Below are positions 19,566 to 30,647 of a DNA stretch of 64,000 nucleotides, in pieces. The stretch is from Streptosporangium sandarakinum. GTDB taxonomy: Bacteria; Actinomycetota; Actinomycetes; Streptosporangiales; Streptosporangiaceae. Position 1 is the stretch's first letter. Every line of letters starts with the position of its first letter. The notes beneath the pieces were generated by a model. That model saw nothing but the letters and a program-made list of their open reading frames with translations, was not told the origin of the DNA and did no database searches. The stretch is from contig NZ_JACCCO010000001.1 of assembly GCF_013409935.1 (NCBI RefSeq), positions 1,984,001-2,048,000 of the forward strand. Reading direction: 5' to 3'. The position numbers and the translations under genes were made by a program.

Positions 19566-19676
19566 TCCCTCTCCAGAGCCGCGGGCGCCCAGACCTCGAA
19601 CACCCCGTTCACTCCCTCTCCGAAAACCGCGGGCGCCCGCACTCCGGACGCGCCGTTCACTCCCTCTCCAGCAGCG
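19532..19676 (-). repeat. Three tandem copies (47-48 bp) of the treY/treZ junction
   Basis: Each copy carries, on the minus strand, a GGAGAGGGAGTGA block (ribosome site plus overlapping TGA/GTG) and the first ~11 codons of treZ. GTG codons fall at 19660, 19612 and 19565. The first interval is 48 bp (in frame), the second 47 bp (frame change). The first copy is the most diverged in its coding part. The first two starts open a 32-codon frame that stops exactly over the real treZ start. Confidence 0.92.
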
Positions 19677-21883
19677 CCACCGGCCGGGTCGCGAGCAGGT
19701 GGCCGAGGGAGATCCGCCCGGTGTGCCGTACGCCGGACAGCAGGTCGTGCCACGAGCCGGGCGGCAGCGTGAGCATCTCGTCCCCCCAGCCGCCGCGCCG
19801 CTCCAGGCCGACCGGGAGCCGGGTGACGACGGCCACGGCGCGGTCACCGCGGGCGAAGGCCACGGCGTGCTCCCCGGCCTCCATCGGGACGTACGGCAGG
19901 GCGGGGTCCAGCCTCCGGCGCAGGTTCAGCGCCTCGCGGGTGACGGCCAGCTTGGCGGCGTCCCAGTCCGAGGCCCCCTCCACCTCCCCGGCCAGCATCC
20001 GGCGGCGCAGCGCGAAGTCGACCGGGCGGCGGTTGTCCGGGTCCACCAGGGAGAAGTCGGTGATCTCGTTGCCCCAGTAGACGTCGGGCACGCCGGGCAG
20101 CATGAGCTGGACGAGCTTCTGGCTGAGGGAGTTGGACCGGGCGTGGGGCTCGATCCGGGCGGCGAACCGCGCGACGGACTCGCCGCACTCCTCGATCGCC
20201 CGGTGGACGAAGTCGCGCAGGCCCTTCTCGTAGGCCGGGTCGGGCGTGGCCCAGGAGATCGCGGTCTTGGCCTCCCTGGCCGCCTTGAACAGGTACTCGA
20301 AGAACCTCTCCTCGCTGATCGGCCAGGCCGCCATGAGGTTCTGCCAGGCCAGATGGTCGAGCGACGGGTCGAAGGAGACCCGGTCCGACCAGTCCGCGAC
20401 CGCCGCCGCCCACTCCTCGGGGATCTCCGACAGCACGGCCAGCCGGGCGCGGACGTCCTCGGAACGCTTGGTGTCGTGCGTGGACAGCGTCGTCATCGTG
20501 CCGGGCTGGAGCTCCCGGCAGAAGTCGTGGAAGGCTGCGACGGTCCCGCCGAACCGGTCGGGCTCCCCGCCCACCTCGTTCAGGCAGGACAGCGGGTACC
20601 ACCGGTACAGCGCGGTGTCCTCCACGCCCTTGGCCATCACCGGCCCGCAGAGCTGCTGGAAGCGCACGACCGCCTCCGGCGGGCCGTTGAGGACCTTCTC
20701 GACGACCTCCTCCACGGGAGCGCCCTCGGGCAGATGGGCCGCGGCGATCTTCCCGGCCTCCTCGACGATCGCGGCGGAGGCGGCCGGGACGGGCTCCCCG
20801 GGCACCACGTAGGCCCGGTAGACCGGCATCGCGACCAGCAGTTCCACCAGCGTCTCGCGGTCCGCGCCGAGCAGCGCGTTCAGGCGGTCCACCTCGGCGC
20901 GGAAGAACAGGTCGATGACGTGCCGCTTGGACCGCCTGACCACCTCGGCGTAGTCGCGCGGCACGCCGGTGCGGGCGGTGAACAGCTCGGTCAGCGGCTC
21001 GGCCCCCGCCGGGTCGACGAACAGCCCGGTGATCCGGTTGAGCACGTCGTAGCCGGTGGTGCCGTCGCAGTCCCAGTCGGCGGGCAGCCGCTCCTCCCCC
21101 ACCAGGATCTTCTCGGCGACCGTCCACACCCCCGACTCGCGGCGCAGCCGCGCCAGGTAGCCGCGCGGGTCGGCCAGCCCGTCGGGGTGGTCCACCCGCA
21201 GCCCCTGGACGAGGCCCTCTCGCACCAGGCCGAGGATCACCTCGTGCGTGGCCTCGAACACCTCGGGGTCCTCCACCCGCAGCCCGATCAGCGAGGAGAC
21301 GTCGAAGAACCGCCGGTAGCCGGGGCCCTGGCGCCAGTCGACCAGCCGGTAGTGGGTGTCGGGCAGCGGGAAGACGTGGTCGTGGTAGCGCAGCACGTCG
21401 CCGTCGGGGGCCGGCTCGACGTCGTCGCCGAGCACGGGCATCGCGACCCTGCCGTCGCTCCAGTCGATGTCGAACCACCGCCCGTACGGCGAGGCCCGCC
21501 CCTCCTTGAGCACCGACCACAGCGCCGGGTTGCCCGGCTCCGGGACCGGGACCGTCATGTGGTTGGGCACGATGTCCACCACGATGCCGATGCCGTGCCC
21601 GGCCAGCGTCGCCGCCATCGCCCGCAGCCCGTCGATCCCGCCGAACTCCTCGCGGATCCTGGAGTGGTCGGTCACGTCGTAGCCGTGCCGCGAGGGCGGG
21701 TCGGCCTGCAGGATCGGCGACAGGTAGACGTGATCGACCCCCAGGTCCCTCAGGTAGGGGGCCAGGGCCGCCACGTCGGCGAAGCCGAAGTCGGGGGTGA
21801 GCTGGATCCGGTAGGTGGAGCGGGGGGCCGCGGGCCCGGCCACGGCGGGCGCGGGCGCGGCGGACGCGGAGGAGACGGTGGGG

Positions 21884-21891
<8 letters not shown>
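19657..21891 (-). CDS. treY: Malto-oligosyltrehalose synthase
   Basis: This 744-residue GH13 enzyme converts the reducing end of a maltodextrin to a trehalosyl unit by intramolecular transglucosylation. Recognisable parts are 'STYRIQLTPDFGF' at the barrel start, 'VDIVPNHM' (residues ~105-112), nucleophile D234 in 'LRVDHPDGL', acid/base E260 in 'VWTVAEKIL' and 'LSTHDTKRSEDVRARL'. 'PGVPDVYWGNE' near the C-terminus is typical of TreY. An Ala/Pro-rich N-terminal stretch (about 5-22) precedes the domain. The GTG start overlaps the last codons of glgX by 8 bp. The stop TGA overlaps the first copy of the triplicated treZ start. Confidence 0.96.
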
Positions 21892-23989
<2,098 letters not shown>

Positions 23990-24006
23990 CACACCGCCCC
24001 TTCAGC

Positions 24007-24056
24007 GGTGGGAAGACATGCCCTGTCTTTCCCAGGTCATGCACGCATTTCCCACC
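24007..24056 (-). promoter_or_regulatory. Nested hairpins upstream of glgX
   Basis: GGTGGGAA (24007-24014) can pair with TTCCCACC (24049-24056). An inner hairpin, GGGAAGACA with TGTCTTTCCC (24010-24033), shares the same GGGAA, so the two folds exclude each other. If transcribed with glgX this could be an attenuator-like switch. It may instead be leftover element sequence. Confidence 0.35.
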
Positions 24057-24065
24057 CTTGTCACT

Positions 24066-24613
24066 TTGACGTCCTCCCCCGTCCGGAAAGACGGGGGATT
24101 CCACTCCGCCTCCTACGCGATGAGGAGAGCGAGCCGAGGTTCGCGGTGCACCGGCCCGGTGACCCGGGGCCCTTCCCGCGCGGCCACGGCATGCCCTGCC
24201 GCGTGTGCGATGTTGCGTGCGGCGTTCACATCGGCATGCCCGGCGTGCCCGGCGTGATGGCAGGAGCGGCACCGGAAGCGCGCTTGGCTCTCACGCGCCC
24301 TCCGGTCCACGAACCCGCACGCCGAACAGCGCCGACCGGTGAACGCCGGATCGACCCGGATGACCCGGCCGGGGGCCTTGTCCTCCAGGCGGGTCACCAG
24401 CAGGCCCCAGCCGCCTGCGGGGATGCCGCGGTTCAGCCCGGCCTTCTGCCGCACCCCGCGGCCCGGCTTCTCGGCCGTGCCGCGGGCCGAGCGGGTCATC
24501 GCGACGATCTTGAGGTCCTCGACCGCGAGGTTCCACACGTACCGGGCGTGGCGGCAGTGCTCGGCCAGCGCCGCCTCCTGAGCGGGGGTGGGCCGCAGCC
24601 GGTAACGGGACAC
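24066..24613 (-). mobile_element. Remnant of an IS200/IS605-type (IS1341-like) tnpB element
   Basis: A decayed tnpB frame is followed, on its own strand, by the hairpin CCCCCGTC-n6-GACGGGGG (24076-24097) and then GACGTCAA. That is the usual right end of actinobacterial tnpB elements, where the guide RNA also ends. No tnpA is present and the left end is not recognisable. The element sits between glgX and a VOC gene. Confidence 0.7.
24113..24613 (-). pseudogene. tnpB: Internally deleted TnpB (RNA-guided nuclease) remnant
   Basis: The 166-codon frame joins a TnpB N-terminus ('SRYRLRPTPAQEAALAEHC', 'ARYVWNLAVE') directly to the C-terminal third ('EDLKIVAMTRSARG', 'VDPAFTGRRCSACGF', 'CRSCHHAGHAGHADVNAAR'). 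The RuvC-I Asp and about 200 residues around it are missing. The RuvC-II Glu ('VEDLKI'), both CxxC zinc pairs and the RuvC-III Asp ('ADVNAARNI') remain. The junction falls at an 'AVE' shared by both segments, suggesting recombination over a short match. Without RuvC-I it cannot cleave DNA. I start at GTG 24613 ('SRYRLRP'); an in-frame ATG lies at 24637. The frame is still open, so a shortened protein could be made. Confidence 0.82.
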
Positions 24614-24732
24614 GCCCGGAACATTACCGAACGTCATCGGTTGAACACCGAAATCCCCGTGTCCGGCTGTGCCGCGTTTCCCCTCACCCTGCAGGGCCAT
24701 GTGGGGTACGCCGCACGCGGCGTCCGGGGCCC

Positions 24733-25116
24733 CTACGCGTTCCGGACCGGTGTGGAGACGTCCACGACCAGGCCGTTCGGGTCGAGCACCATGAAGCCGC
24801 GCTGGCCGTAGAACCGGTTACGCGGCGGGGAGACGATCCGGCAGCCCATCCTGCGGGCCCGCTCGTGGACCGCGTCGACGTCGTCGACCACGAACGTCAG
24901 GATCGTGCCCGCCGGGGAGTCGCGGTGGGCCTCCGGGACCAGCTCGTGGTCCCGCCGCCAGATCCCCACCTCCAGGGAGGGCTCGTCGGGCGGCGAGAGC
25001 TGCACGTACCAGTCCTCGTCGAAGTTGACCTTCAGGTCCAGCAGCCGGGCGAAGAAGTCCCTGGTCTCCGGTAGCCGGTCGGACAGGATGTTGGTCACCA
25101 CGCGGTTGACGGTCAT
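24733..25116 (-). CDS. VOC-fold protein
   Basis: This 127-residue protein has one VOC domain: 'RVVTNILSDRLPETRDFFARLL' then 'GTILTFVVDDVDAVHERARRMGC' and 'GQRGFMVLDPNGLVVDV'. It belongs to the glyoxalase/bleomycin-resistance superfamily, which includes resistance proteins, dioxygenases and isomerases, so the substrate is open. It is not closely related to the other VOC protein at 13.1-13.5 kb. It is isolated, with the tnpB remnant on one side and the AfsR-like regulator on the other. Confidence 0.82.
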   Translation of the reverse strand: MTVNRVVTNILSDRLPETRDFFARLLDLKVNFDEDWYVQLSPPDEPSLEVGIWRRDHELVPEAHRDSPAGTILTFVVDDVDAVHERARRMGCRIVSPPRNRFYGQRGFMVLDPNGLVVDVSTPVRNA

Positions 25117-25297
25117 ACGCGTCCCTCCAGGGTCGGATCGGTGAAGACGATGCGCGAGCCGTCCCTACGTGTTCCCCCTGTGGGCAGGCTAAGGCGTGGT
25201 TTTCCGTACGGGCGCGTTCCGGCCCGGTGTGTCGCGCCCGGCCGTCCGCCCCCGGCCGGGCTCACCCGGCGGCGCGGCCCCCGGGCGCGGGTACGGC

Positions 25298-28200
25298 TCA
25301 GGACTCGGGTACGGGTCCGGGCGTGGGCCCGGCTCCGGGCGCGGCTCCGGGCGCGGCTCCGGGCACGGGTACGGCGAGCCGGTCGCGCAGGGAGCGCAGG
25401 GCCGGCTCGTACCCGCGCAGGCCCGCCGCGGCGACGAACTCCCCGGCCGCCCGCAGGTGCGCCCCGGCCCGCTCCCGGTCGCCCGCGAGCAGCGCGAGCC
25501 GCGCCAGGCACAGGTCCGCGACCGACCAGCCCACCAGCCGGCCGGCGTCCGGGGCGAGCCTGCCGTACAGGTCCCGCCCGGCGTCCGCCTCGCCGAGCAC
25601 CAGGCAGAGCTCGGCGGCGGCGTCCGCCGTGAACCGGTGGGCCAGGCCGGGGCCCAGCACCGCGAACCCGTCCCGGGCCAGGCCGGCGAAGACCTCGCGG
25701 GCCTCGCCGGTCCGGCCGAGGTCGGCCAGGGCCAGGCAGCGCAGCAGCAGCCAGGGCCACTGGCCGGGGCGCAGGGCGAGCATCTCACCGGCCACCGCCA
25801 GCGCCGCGGCGGGCTCGCCCCGCCCCCGCAGCGCCAGGAAACGGAAGACGCCGCCGCGCAGGCGGGCGTCGTCGCGGCCCAGCGCCCCCTGCGGGTGGGC
25901 CGCCGCCGACTCCTCGGCCGCGGCCAGGGCGTCGTCGGGGCGCCCGTCGAGATAGGCGTGGATCGCGGCCTGCCAGGCGGCCAGCGAGACCATCGAGGGC
26001 AGCCGGAGCCGCCCGGCCGTCTCCCTGAGCCAGGCCAGCGGTTCCGCGGCCCCGGCGATGCCGTCCCGGGCGACCCGCTCGACGTAGGCCGACTCCCGGC
26101 CCAGCCACTCCACGGCCAGGTCGCCGGTGCGGCGCCCGATCTCCACGATCTCCTCCGCCGCCGCCCGCCGGGCGTCGTGGTCCCGGCCGTGCCGGAGCAC
26201 GATCACCAGGGCGACCAGCGCGTTGGCCAGGGCGCGGTCGTCGCCGGTACGGCGGGCCAGCCCTACCGCCTCCCACGCGAGCTCCGCGCTGCGCTCCACC
26301 GGCCGGGTCGCGAAACCGGTCGTCGCGGCGGCGGCCAGGAGCCGGGCCCGCCACGGCGAGTCCCCGGCCAGGCCGGAGCCGAGGACCCGCCCGACCCGCT
26401 CGGCGAGCCGGTCGATGCCGGTCATCTCCTCGTACATGGCCAGGTGGATCGGGTCGGAGAAACCCAGCACCGCCCTGGCCAGCCGGCTGCCGTCGTCGAG
26501 CCGCTCGGCGATCCCGGCGGCGGCCTCCAGGGAGGCGTGGGCCTCGATGCTCATCCCCGCCGCCACCTGCGCCTCGGCCAGATCGAGCAGCAGGTCGCAG
26601 CGCAGGGCGTCGTCGGGCGCCGGACGGCCGCCGGCCACGGTGAGCGCCAGTTCCAGCAGCTCCGCCGCGTCCTCCGGGGCGAACTGCGCCATCGCCTGGG
26701 CCGCGGCGCGGCGGGTGTGGCCGACGGCCTTGCCCGCCGTACGGTCGTTGACGACGCTCTCCCGGTAGTGGTGCGCGATCTCCGTCAGGCGGGTCGGGCT
26801 CCGCCGCTCCAGCACCTCCGCGATCCGGCCGTGCAGGCGGCGGCGCCGCAGCGGCGGCAGGCCGTCGCGCAGCGTGTCACGGACGATGTCGTGGACGAAC
26901 CGGCAGGACGGCCCGTCGCCCTCGGCCAGCAGCCGGGCCCGGACGGCGGCGTCGAGGATGTCCAGCACCCGCTCCTCGGGCACCTCCGACACCGCCACCA
27001 GGACGTCCGCCTCCACCTCCCGGCCGACCAGGGCCGCGACGGTCAGCACCTCCTCGGTGTCCGGCGGCAGACCGGCCAGCCGGCCGCGCACCACGTCCGC
27101 CAGCTCCTGCGGCGCCCGCCCGAGGCGCAGCACCTCGCCCAGGAAGAACGGGTTGCCCGCGGTCAGCCTGCCCATCTCGGCGGCCCGGTCCGGGTCGGCC
27201 CCGGCGCCGGCGAGGTAGGCGCGAACCTCGGCCTCCCCCAGCCCCCGCAGCGCCAGCCGCCGCACGTTCGGCAGCCGCGTCAGCGCGCCGAGCGCCTGCG
27301 CGAGCGGGCCGCCGGGCCGCACGTCGGTGTCGCGGTAGGTCGCCACCACGGTCAGCCCCGGGCAGAGCCGGGTGGAGGCCAGGAACTCCAGCAGCCGCAG
27401 CGAGGACGCGTCCGCCCACTGCAGGTCGTCGAGGACGACCAGGACGCGGCCGTGCCCGTCGATCAGCCGGGCGAACGCCTCGTACCGCTGGAACTGGCCG
27501 GTCCCGGCGGGCAACGTTGATCCGGCGGGCTGGGGATGCGCGGTTCCGGCGGGCGCCGACGGAAGCCGCCCGGTCCCGTCGTCTCCATCCCCGGTCCCGT
27601 CCCCGTCCGCCAGATCCCGTACGGCCTGCGTCCACGGCCAGAACGGCGGCGCGCCGACCCCGTCCCAGCAGCGGCCCCACGCCACCCGGTGCCCCCGCGC
27701 CCGCGCCGTCCCGGCCGCCCGCTCGGCGAGGCTGGTCTTGCCGATCCCCGGTTCCCCGGCCAGCAGCACCACCCGGTGCCCGTCCCCGGTGACCGTCTCC
27801 TCCAGCGCCCCGATCTCGGCGTCCCGGCCGACCAGCCGGGTCTGCGGCTCGGTGAGGGTCGTCGCCGGGACCCGGGAGGTGGTCGCCGTGGTTCGGGGGG
27901 TCGTCACCGCCGGGGCCCGGGGGGTCGTCGCCGTGGTTCGGGGGGTCGTCGCCGGGGCCCGGGGGGTGAGGGAGGGGTCCTGGGCGAGGATGCGCCGCTC
28001 CATCTCCCGGGACCGGGGATCGGGATCCAGCCCCATCTCCTCCACCAGCAGACGGCGGCCCTCGGCGAGCACGGCCAGCGCGTCCGCCTGCCGCCCGGCC
28101 TGGTAGAGCGCGTGGGCGCCGAGGGCGCGCAGCCGTTCCCGGAACGGGTGCGCGGCCACCAGCCGGGTGAGGCCGCCGCTCAGCGCCGCGCCCCGGCCGA

Positions 28201-28729
28201 GGGCGAGCTCGGCCTCGGCCGCGTCCTCCTCCAGCGCCAGCCGGAACTCGGTCAGGCGGGTGATCTCGTCCGCCGCCCAGCCGTCGGCCCCGAAGTCCGC
28301 CAGCGGCTCCCCGCGCCACTCCCCCAGCGCCGAGCGGAACCTCCGCGCCGCGTCCTCGTGGTCGCCCTCGCCCAGCGCGCGCCGCCCCTCGGCGGCCTGC
28401 TCACGCGCCCTGCCCAGGTCGATCCGGGCCGCCGGGACGTCCAGGGCGTAACCGCCGGCCCTGCTGACCAGGACCCGGGGCGGCACCCTGCGCGGCCTGC
28501 CGGGCTCGAACGCGCGGCGGAGCTTGGAGATGTACGCCTGGAGGGTGTTGACCGCCCCGGGCGGCGGGCCGCCCTCCCAGAGCGCGTCGATCAGCCGGGC
28601 CGGGGACACCGGGCGGGGCGCGGCGAGCACGCACAGGGCCAGTACGGCCCGCTGCTGGTGGGGCCCGATGGCCAGCGGCGTCCCGTCGTCGGCCGTCACA
28701 CCGACCGGCCCCAGCACGCGAAATTCCAT
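25298..28729 (-). CDS. AfsR/SARP-type large transcriptional regulator (BTAD-ATPase)
   Basis: This 1143-residue regulator has an OmpR-like winged HTH ('PVSPARLIDALWEGGPPPGA', 'VNTLQAYISKLRRAFEP'), a bacterial transcriptional activation domain (about 100-245) and a Thr/Pro/Ala repeat linker (about 255-292). A STAND/AAA-type ATPase follows, with Walker A 'GEPGIGKTS' and Walker B 'VLVVLDDLQWAD'. The rest is a long helical TPR-like region, then a Pro-Gly-Ala tail. Such proteins usually activate secondary-metabolite or developmental genes, but no biosynthetic cluster is adjacent. The ATG at 28729 has AGAGGTGA upstream. The linker and tail are coded by tandem DNA repeats. Confidence 0.92.
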   Translation of the reverse strand: MEFRVLGPVGVTADDGTPLAIGPHQQRAVLALCVLAAPRPVSPARLIDALWEGGPPPGAVNTLQAYISKLRRAFEPGRPRRVPPRVLVSRAGGYALDVPAARIDLGRAREQAAEGRRALGEGDHEDAARRFRSALGEWRGEPLADFGADGWAADEITRLTEFRLALEEDAAEAELALGRGAALSGGLTRLVAAHPFRERLRALGAHALYQAGRQADALAVLAEGRRLLVEEMGLDPDPRSREMERRILAQDPSLTPRAPATTPRTTATTPRAPAVTTPRTTATTSRVPATTLTEPQTRLVGRDAEIGALEETVTGDGHRVVLLAGEPGIGKTSLAERAAGTARARGHRVAWGRCWDGVGAPPFWPWTQAVRDLADGDGTGDGDDGTGRLPSAPAGTAHPQPAGSTLPAGTGQFQRYEAFARLIDGHGRVLVVLDDLQWADASSLRLLEFLASTRLCPGLTVVATYRDTDVRPGGPLAQALGALTRLPNVRRLALRGLGEAEVRAYLAGAGADPDRAAEMGRLTAGNPFFLGEVLRLGRAPQELADVVRGRLAGLPPDTEEVLTVAALVGREVEADVLVAVSEVPEERVLDILDAAVRARLLAEGDGPSCRFVHDIVRDTLRDGLPPLRRRRLHGRIAEVLERRSPTRLTEIAHHYRESVVNDRTAGKAVGHTRRAAAQAMAQFAPEDAAELLELALTVAGGRPAPDDALRCDLLLDLAEAQVAAGMSIEAHASLEAAAGIAERLDDGSRLARAVLGFSDPIHLAMYEEMTGIDRLAERVGRVLGSGLAGDSPWRARLLAAAATTGFATRPVERSAELAWEAVGLARRTGDDRALANALVALVIVLRHGRDHDARRAAAEEIVEIGRRTGDLAVEWLGRESAYVERVARDGIAGAAEPLAWLRETAGRLRLPSMVSLAAWQAAIHAYLDGRPDDALAAAEESAAAHPQGALGRDDARLRGGVFRFLALRGRGEPAAALAVAGEMLALRPGQWPWLLLRCLALADLGRTGEAREVFAGLARDGFAVLGPGLAHRFTADAAAELCLVLGEADAGRDLYGRLAPDAGRLVGWSVADLCLARLALLAGDRERAGAHLRAAGEFVAAAGLRGYEPALRSLRDRLAVPVPGAAPGAAPGAGPTPGPVPES
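27861..27967 (-). repeat. Tandem repeats coding the AfsR-like linker
   Basis: Alternating 21-24 bp units (GTCGCCGTGGTTCGGGGGGTC and GTCGCCGGGGCCCGGGGGGT-type) repeat in tandem and code the 'TTPRAPA/TTPRTTA' linker. A similar short repeat codes the Pro-Gly-Ala tail at 25315-25372. Both would be expected to vary in length between strains. Confidence 0.8.
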
Positions 28730-28899
28730 CGGTCACCTCTTCATGGATCGGGCCGATAGTAGTGGACGGTCTAGTCCGGATTCGCGGGACTTTCAGGGGG
28801 TTTACCGGATCGGAGCGACCACTGCGGCAAGGGCTTTCTGACGTTTGCCGCGTGACGCCCGGGTAGTTCCGAGCGGTCTCACGAGTGGAGGACGCGAGG

Positions 28900-29328
28900 A
28901 TGAGCGGATTCAAGAAGTTCCTCATGCGAGGAAACCTCGTCGAACTGGCCGTCGCGGTCGTCGTCGGAGCCACCTTCAGCGGGCTGGTGCAGGCGCTGGT
29001 CAAGGATCTGATCACCCCGCTGCTCGCGGCGATCACCGGCGGCCGGGAGCCGGACTTCTCGCAGTACTACTTCATGGTCAACGGCGCGAAGTTCATGTAC
29101 GGCGACTTCATCAACCACCTGCTGAGCTTCCTGATCATCGCCTCGGTGATCTACTGGCTGGTCGTGATGCCGATGACCCGGCTGATCTCCTTCTTCGACC
29201 GGGACAAGGCGGCGACCGAGAAGGAGTGCCCGGAGTGCCGCAGCGACATCCCGGTCGAGGCGAGCCGTTGCGCGTTCTGCACCGTGGAGCTGTCGGCGGT
29301 CCGCGCGGCCGACAAGCCGCCGGTCTGA
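28900..29328 (+). CDS. mscL: Large-conductance mechanosensitive channel with zinc-ribbon tail
   Basis: This 142-residue protein opens with the MscL signature ('GFKKFLMRGNLVELAVAVVV', then 'LVKDLITPLLAAI'), has TM1 about residues 15-40 and TM2 about 70-92, and should release solutes on hypo-osmotic shock. After TM2 the usual cytoplasmic helix is replaced by a zinc-ribbon-like tail with two CxxC pairs, 'CPECRSD' and 'CAFC'. ATG 28900 has GGAGG eight bases upstream; a GTG at 28885 is a less likely start. It is transcribed away from the AfsR-like gene. Confidence 0.93.
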   Translation: MSGFKKFLMRGNLVELAVAVVVGATFSGLVQALVKDLITPLLAAITGGREPDFSQYYFMVNGAKFMYGDFINHLLSFLIIASVIYWLVVMPMTRLISFFDRDKAATEKECPECRSDIPVEASRCAFCTVELSAVRAADKPPV

Positions 29329-29496
29329 CGCCCGGCACGGGGCCGGGTGGTGTTCTGGTCCGGCCGGGTCCCGGATGGTGCTCGTCATCGGCCGTTTCCC
29401 CGGCTGTTTCCCCGGCCGGTCCTCGCCGGCCGGTGCGAGCCTTCGAGGACCGTGGCGCCGGTCCGGCCTGGCGGCCGTCTGTAGGACCATGGGACG

Positions 29497-30105
29497 GTGA
29501 GCTTCGAACTGGCCGTCTGGTACGAACCCGAACCGATCAGCAGGGAACGCGCGGAGCGCGTCCACCACGCGCTCCACCGTGGAGAGCCCGGCGCCGCCGA
29601 GCCGCATCCCCAGGTGACGGCGTTCGCCGCGCGACTGGCCGGGGCCGAGCAGGTCTCCCCGGAGTTCGCCCTGGTCACCGTGGAACCGGAGCGGGCCGAC
29701 GAGGTGTCCGGCGAGGTCTTCGCCCTGGCCCGCGAGTGCGGGCTGGTCTGCTACGACCCGCAACGCGGGCTCGTCCACAACCTGGCGCCCCTGGGCGTCT
29801 ACGCGGGCATGCAACTGCACACGGGCGACGGGATGATCGTCGTCGATCCCGACCTCGGGCTGGTCCACGACGCCCTGGGCACCCTGTCGCCGCAGAACCC
29901 GTTCACCGCGCTGGTCGTCTTCGGCTCGCACTTCATCCAGGTCTCTCCGGAGATCACCGGTTACGAGCTGGAGTACAAGGACAGCGGCCGGGACCTGATG
30001 CTCCGCACCCACGTGCCCGACCCGGAGGCGGTCCGCACCGCCTTCGCCGAGTACGCCACGGGCGGGCGCGACTTCCTGGAACGGCACGACTGGGAACGGG
30101 TCTGA
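29497..30105 (+). CDS. Conserved protein of unknown function
   Basis: This 202-residue soluble protein starts 'MSFELAVWYEPEPISRERA' (GTG at 29497). Central beta-rich sequence ('FALVTVEPERADEV', 'GMIVVDPDLGLVHDALGTL') and a C-terminal helix with 'FLERHDWERV' suggest one globular domain. No motif points to a reaction and I do not recognise the family beyond similarity in style to actinomycete DUFs near osmotic genes. No strong ribosome site is seen. It is followed by 785 bp of repeat-rich non-coding DNA. Confidence 0.7.
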   Translation: MSFELAVWYEPEPISRERAERVHHALHRGEPGAAEPHPQVTAFAARLAGAEQVSPEFALVTVEPERADEVSGEVFALARECGLVCYDPQRGLVHNLAPLGVYAGMQLHTGDGMIVVDPDLGLVHDALGTLSPQNPFTALVVFGSHFIQVSPEITGYELEYKDSGRDLMLRTHVPDPEAVRTAFAEYATGGRDFLERHDWERV

Positions 30106-30153
30106 CACTTCTTCAGCGGGTCCCGTGCTTTGGGCGCGGGTTCTTCGCGTCGT

Positions 30154-30335
30154 GGGGCGTTTCCCCAGGGTTGGGCGGGTCGGTGGTTGCCGGGTCGGCT
30201 GTACGCGCTGCGGTGAGTGTTCCGGCCGGGGCTTCTCCCGCTTGGGGGCGTCTCCCTGGGGTTGGGCGGGTCGGTGGTTACCGGGTCGGTCATTGGTGCG
30301 CGCTGCGGTGGGTGGGTGTTCCGGCCGGCATTGTG
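30154..30335 (+). repeat. Two ~91-bp tandem repeats leading into the 351-bp repeat
   Basis: The block GGGGCGT.. TTGGGCGGGTCGGTGGTT.. CTGCGGTG.. GTTCCGGCCGG occurs twice with a 91-bp offset (starts 30154 and 30245). The second unit runs into the long inverted repeat. TTCCGGCCGG occurs at further points to 30410. No gene is supported here. Confidence 0.75.
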
Positions 30336-30647
30336 GTTGCCGTCTGGTTCCGGCCGGCCTTCGGCCTGGTCTCGGGCGCGGTGGTTGCCGGCGTTTTGAA
30401 GCCGGCCGGAACACCCGCCCGCCTCCGCGCCAAGACTGCTTCGGCCGTACGGCCCGCTCGCCGTAGTCGCTCTCTTGCGGGCTGCCCATGGTTCCCGCCG
30501 TCGCTGAAGCGACCCGCTGCTCCCGGCTCAGGGCGGGCCGCCGTGGCCTTGCGGCCACACTGACAGGGGAGAGCGCAGGGCCGGACGCCGTAGCCTCTCC
30601 CTTCCGGACCGCTCACGGCCCCCGCCACAGCCACTCCTTTCGGGTCG
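30297..30647 (+). repeat. 351-bp dispersed repeat, copy 1
   Basis: This non-coding segment matches 38657-39007 in the opposite orientation over 351 bp with no length difference and about a dozen substitutions by eye. It contains a GTGGCC-TTGC-GGCCAC hairpin near 30543-30558 and several GGCCGG palindromes. Long frames cross it on both strands, but they look like GC-driven artefacts. Confidence 0.92.
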
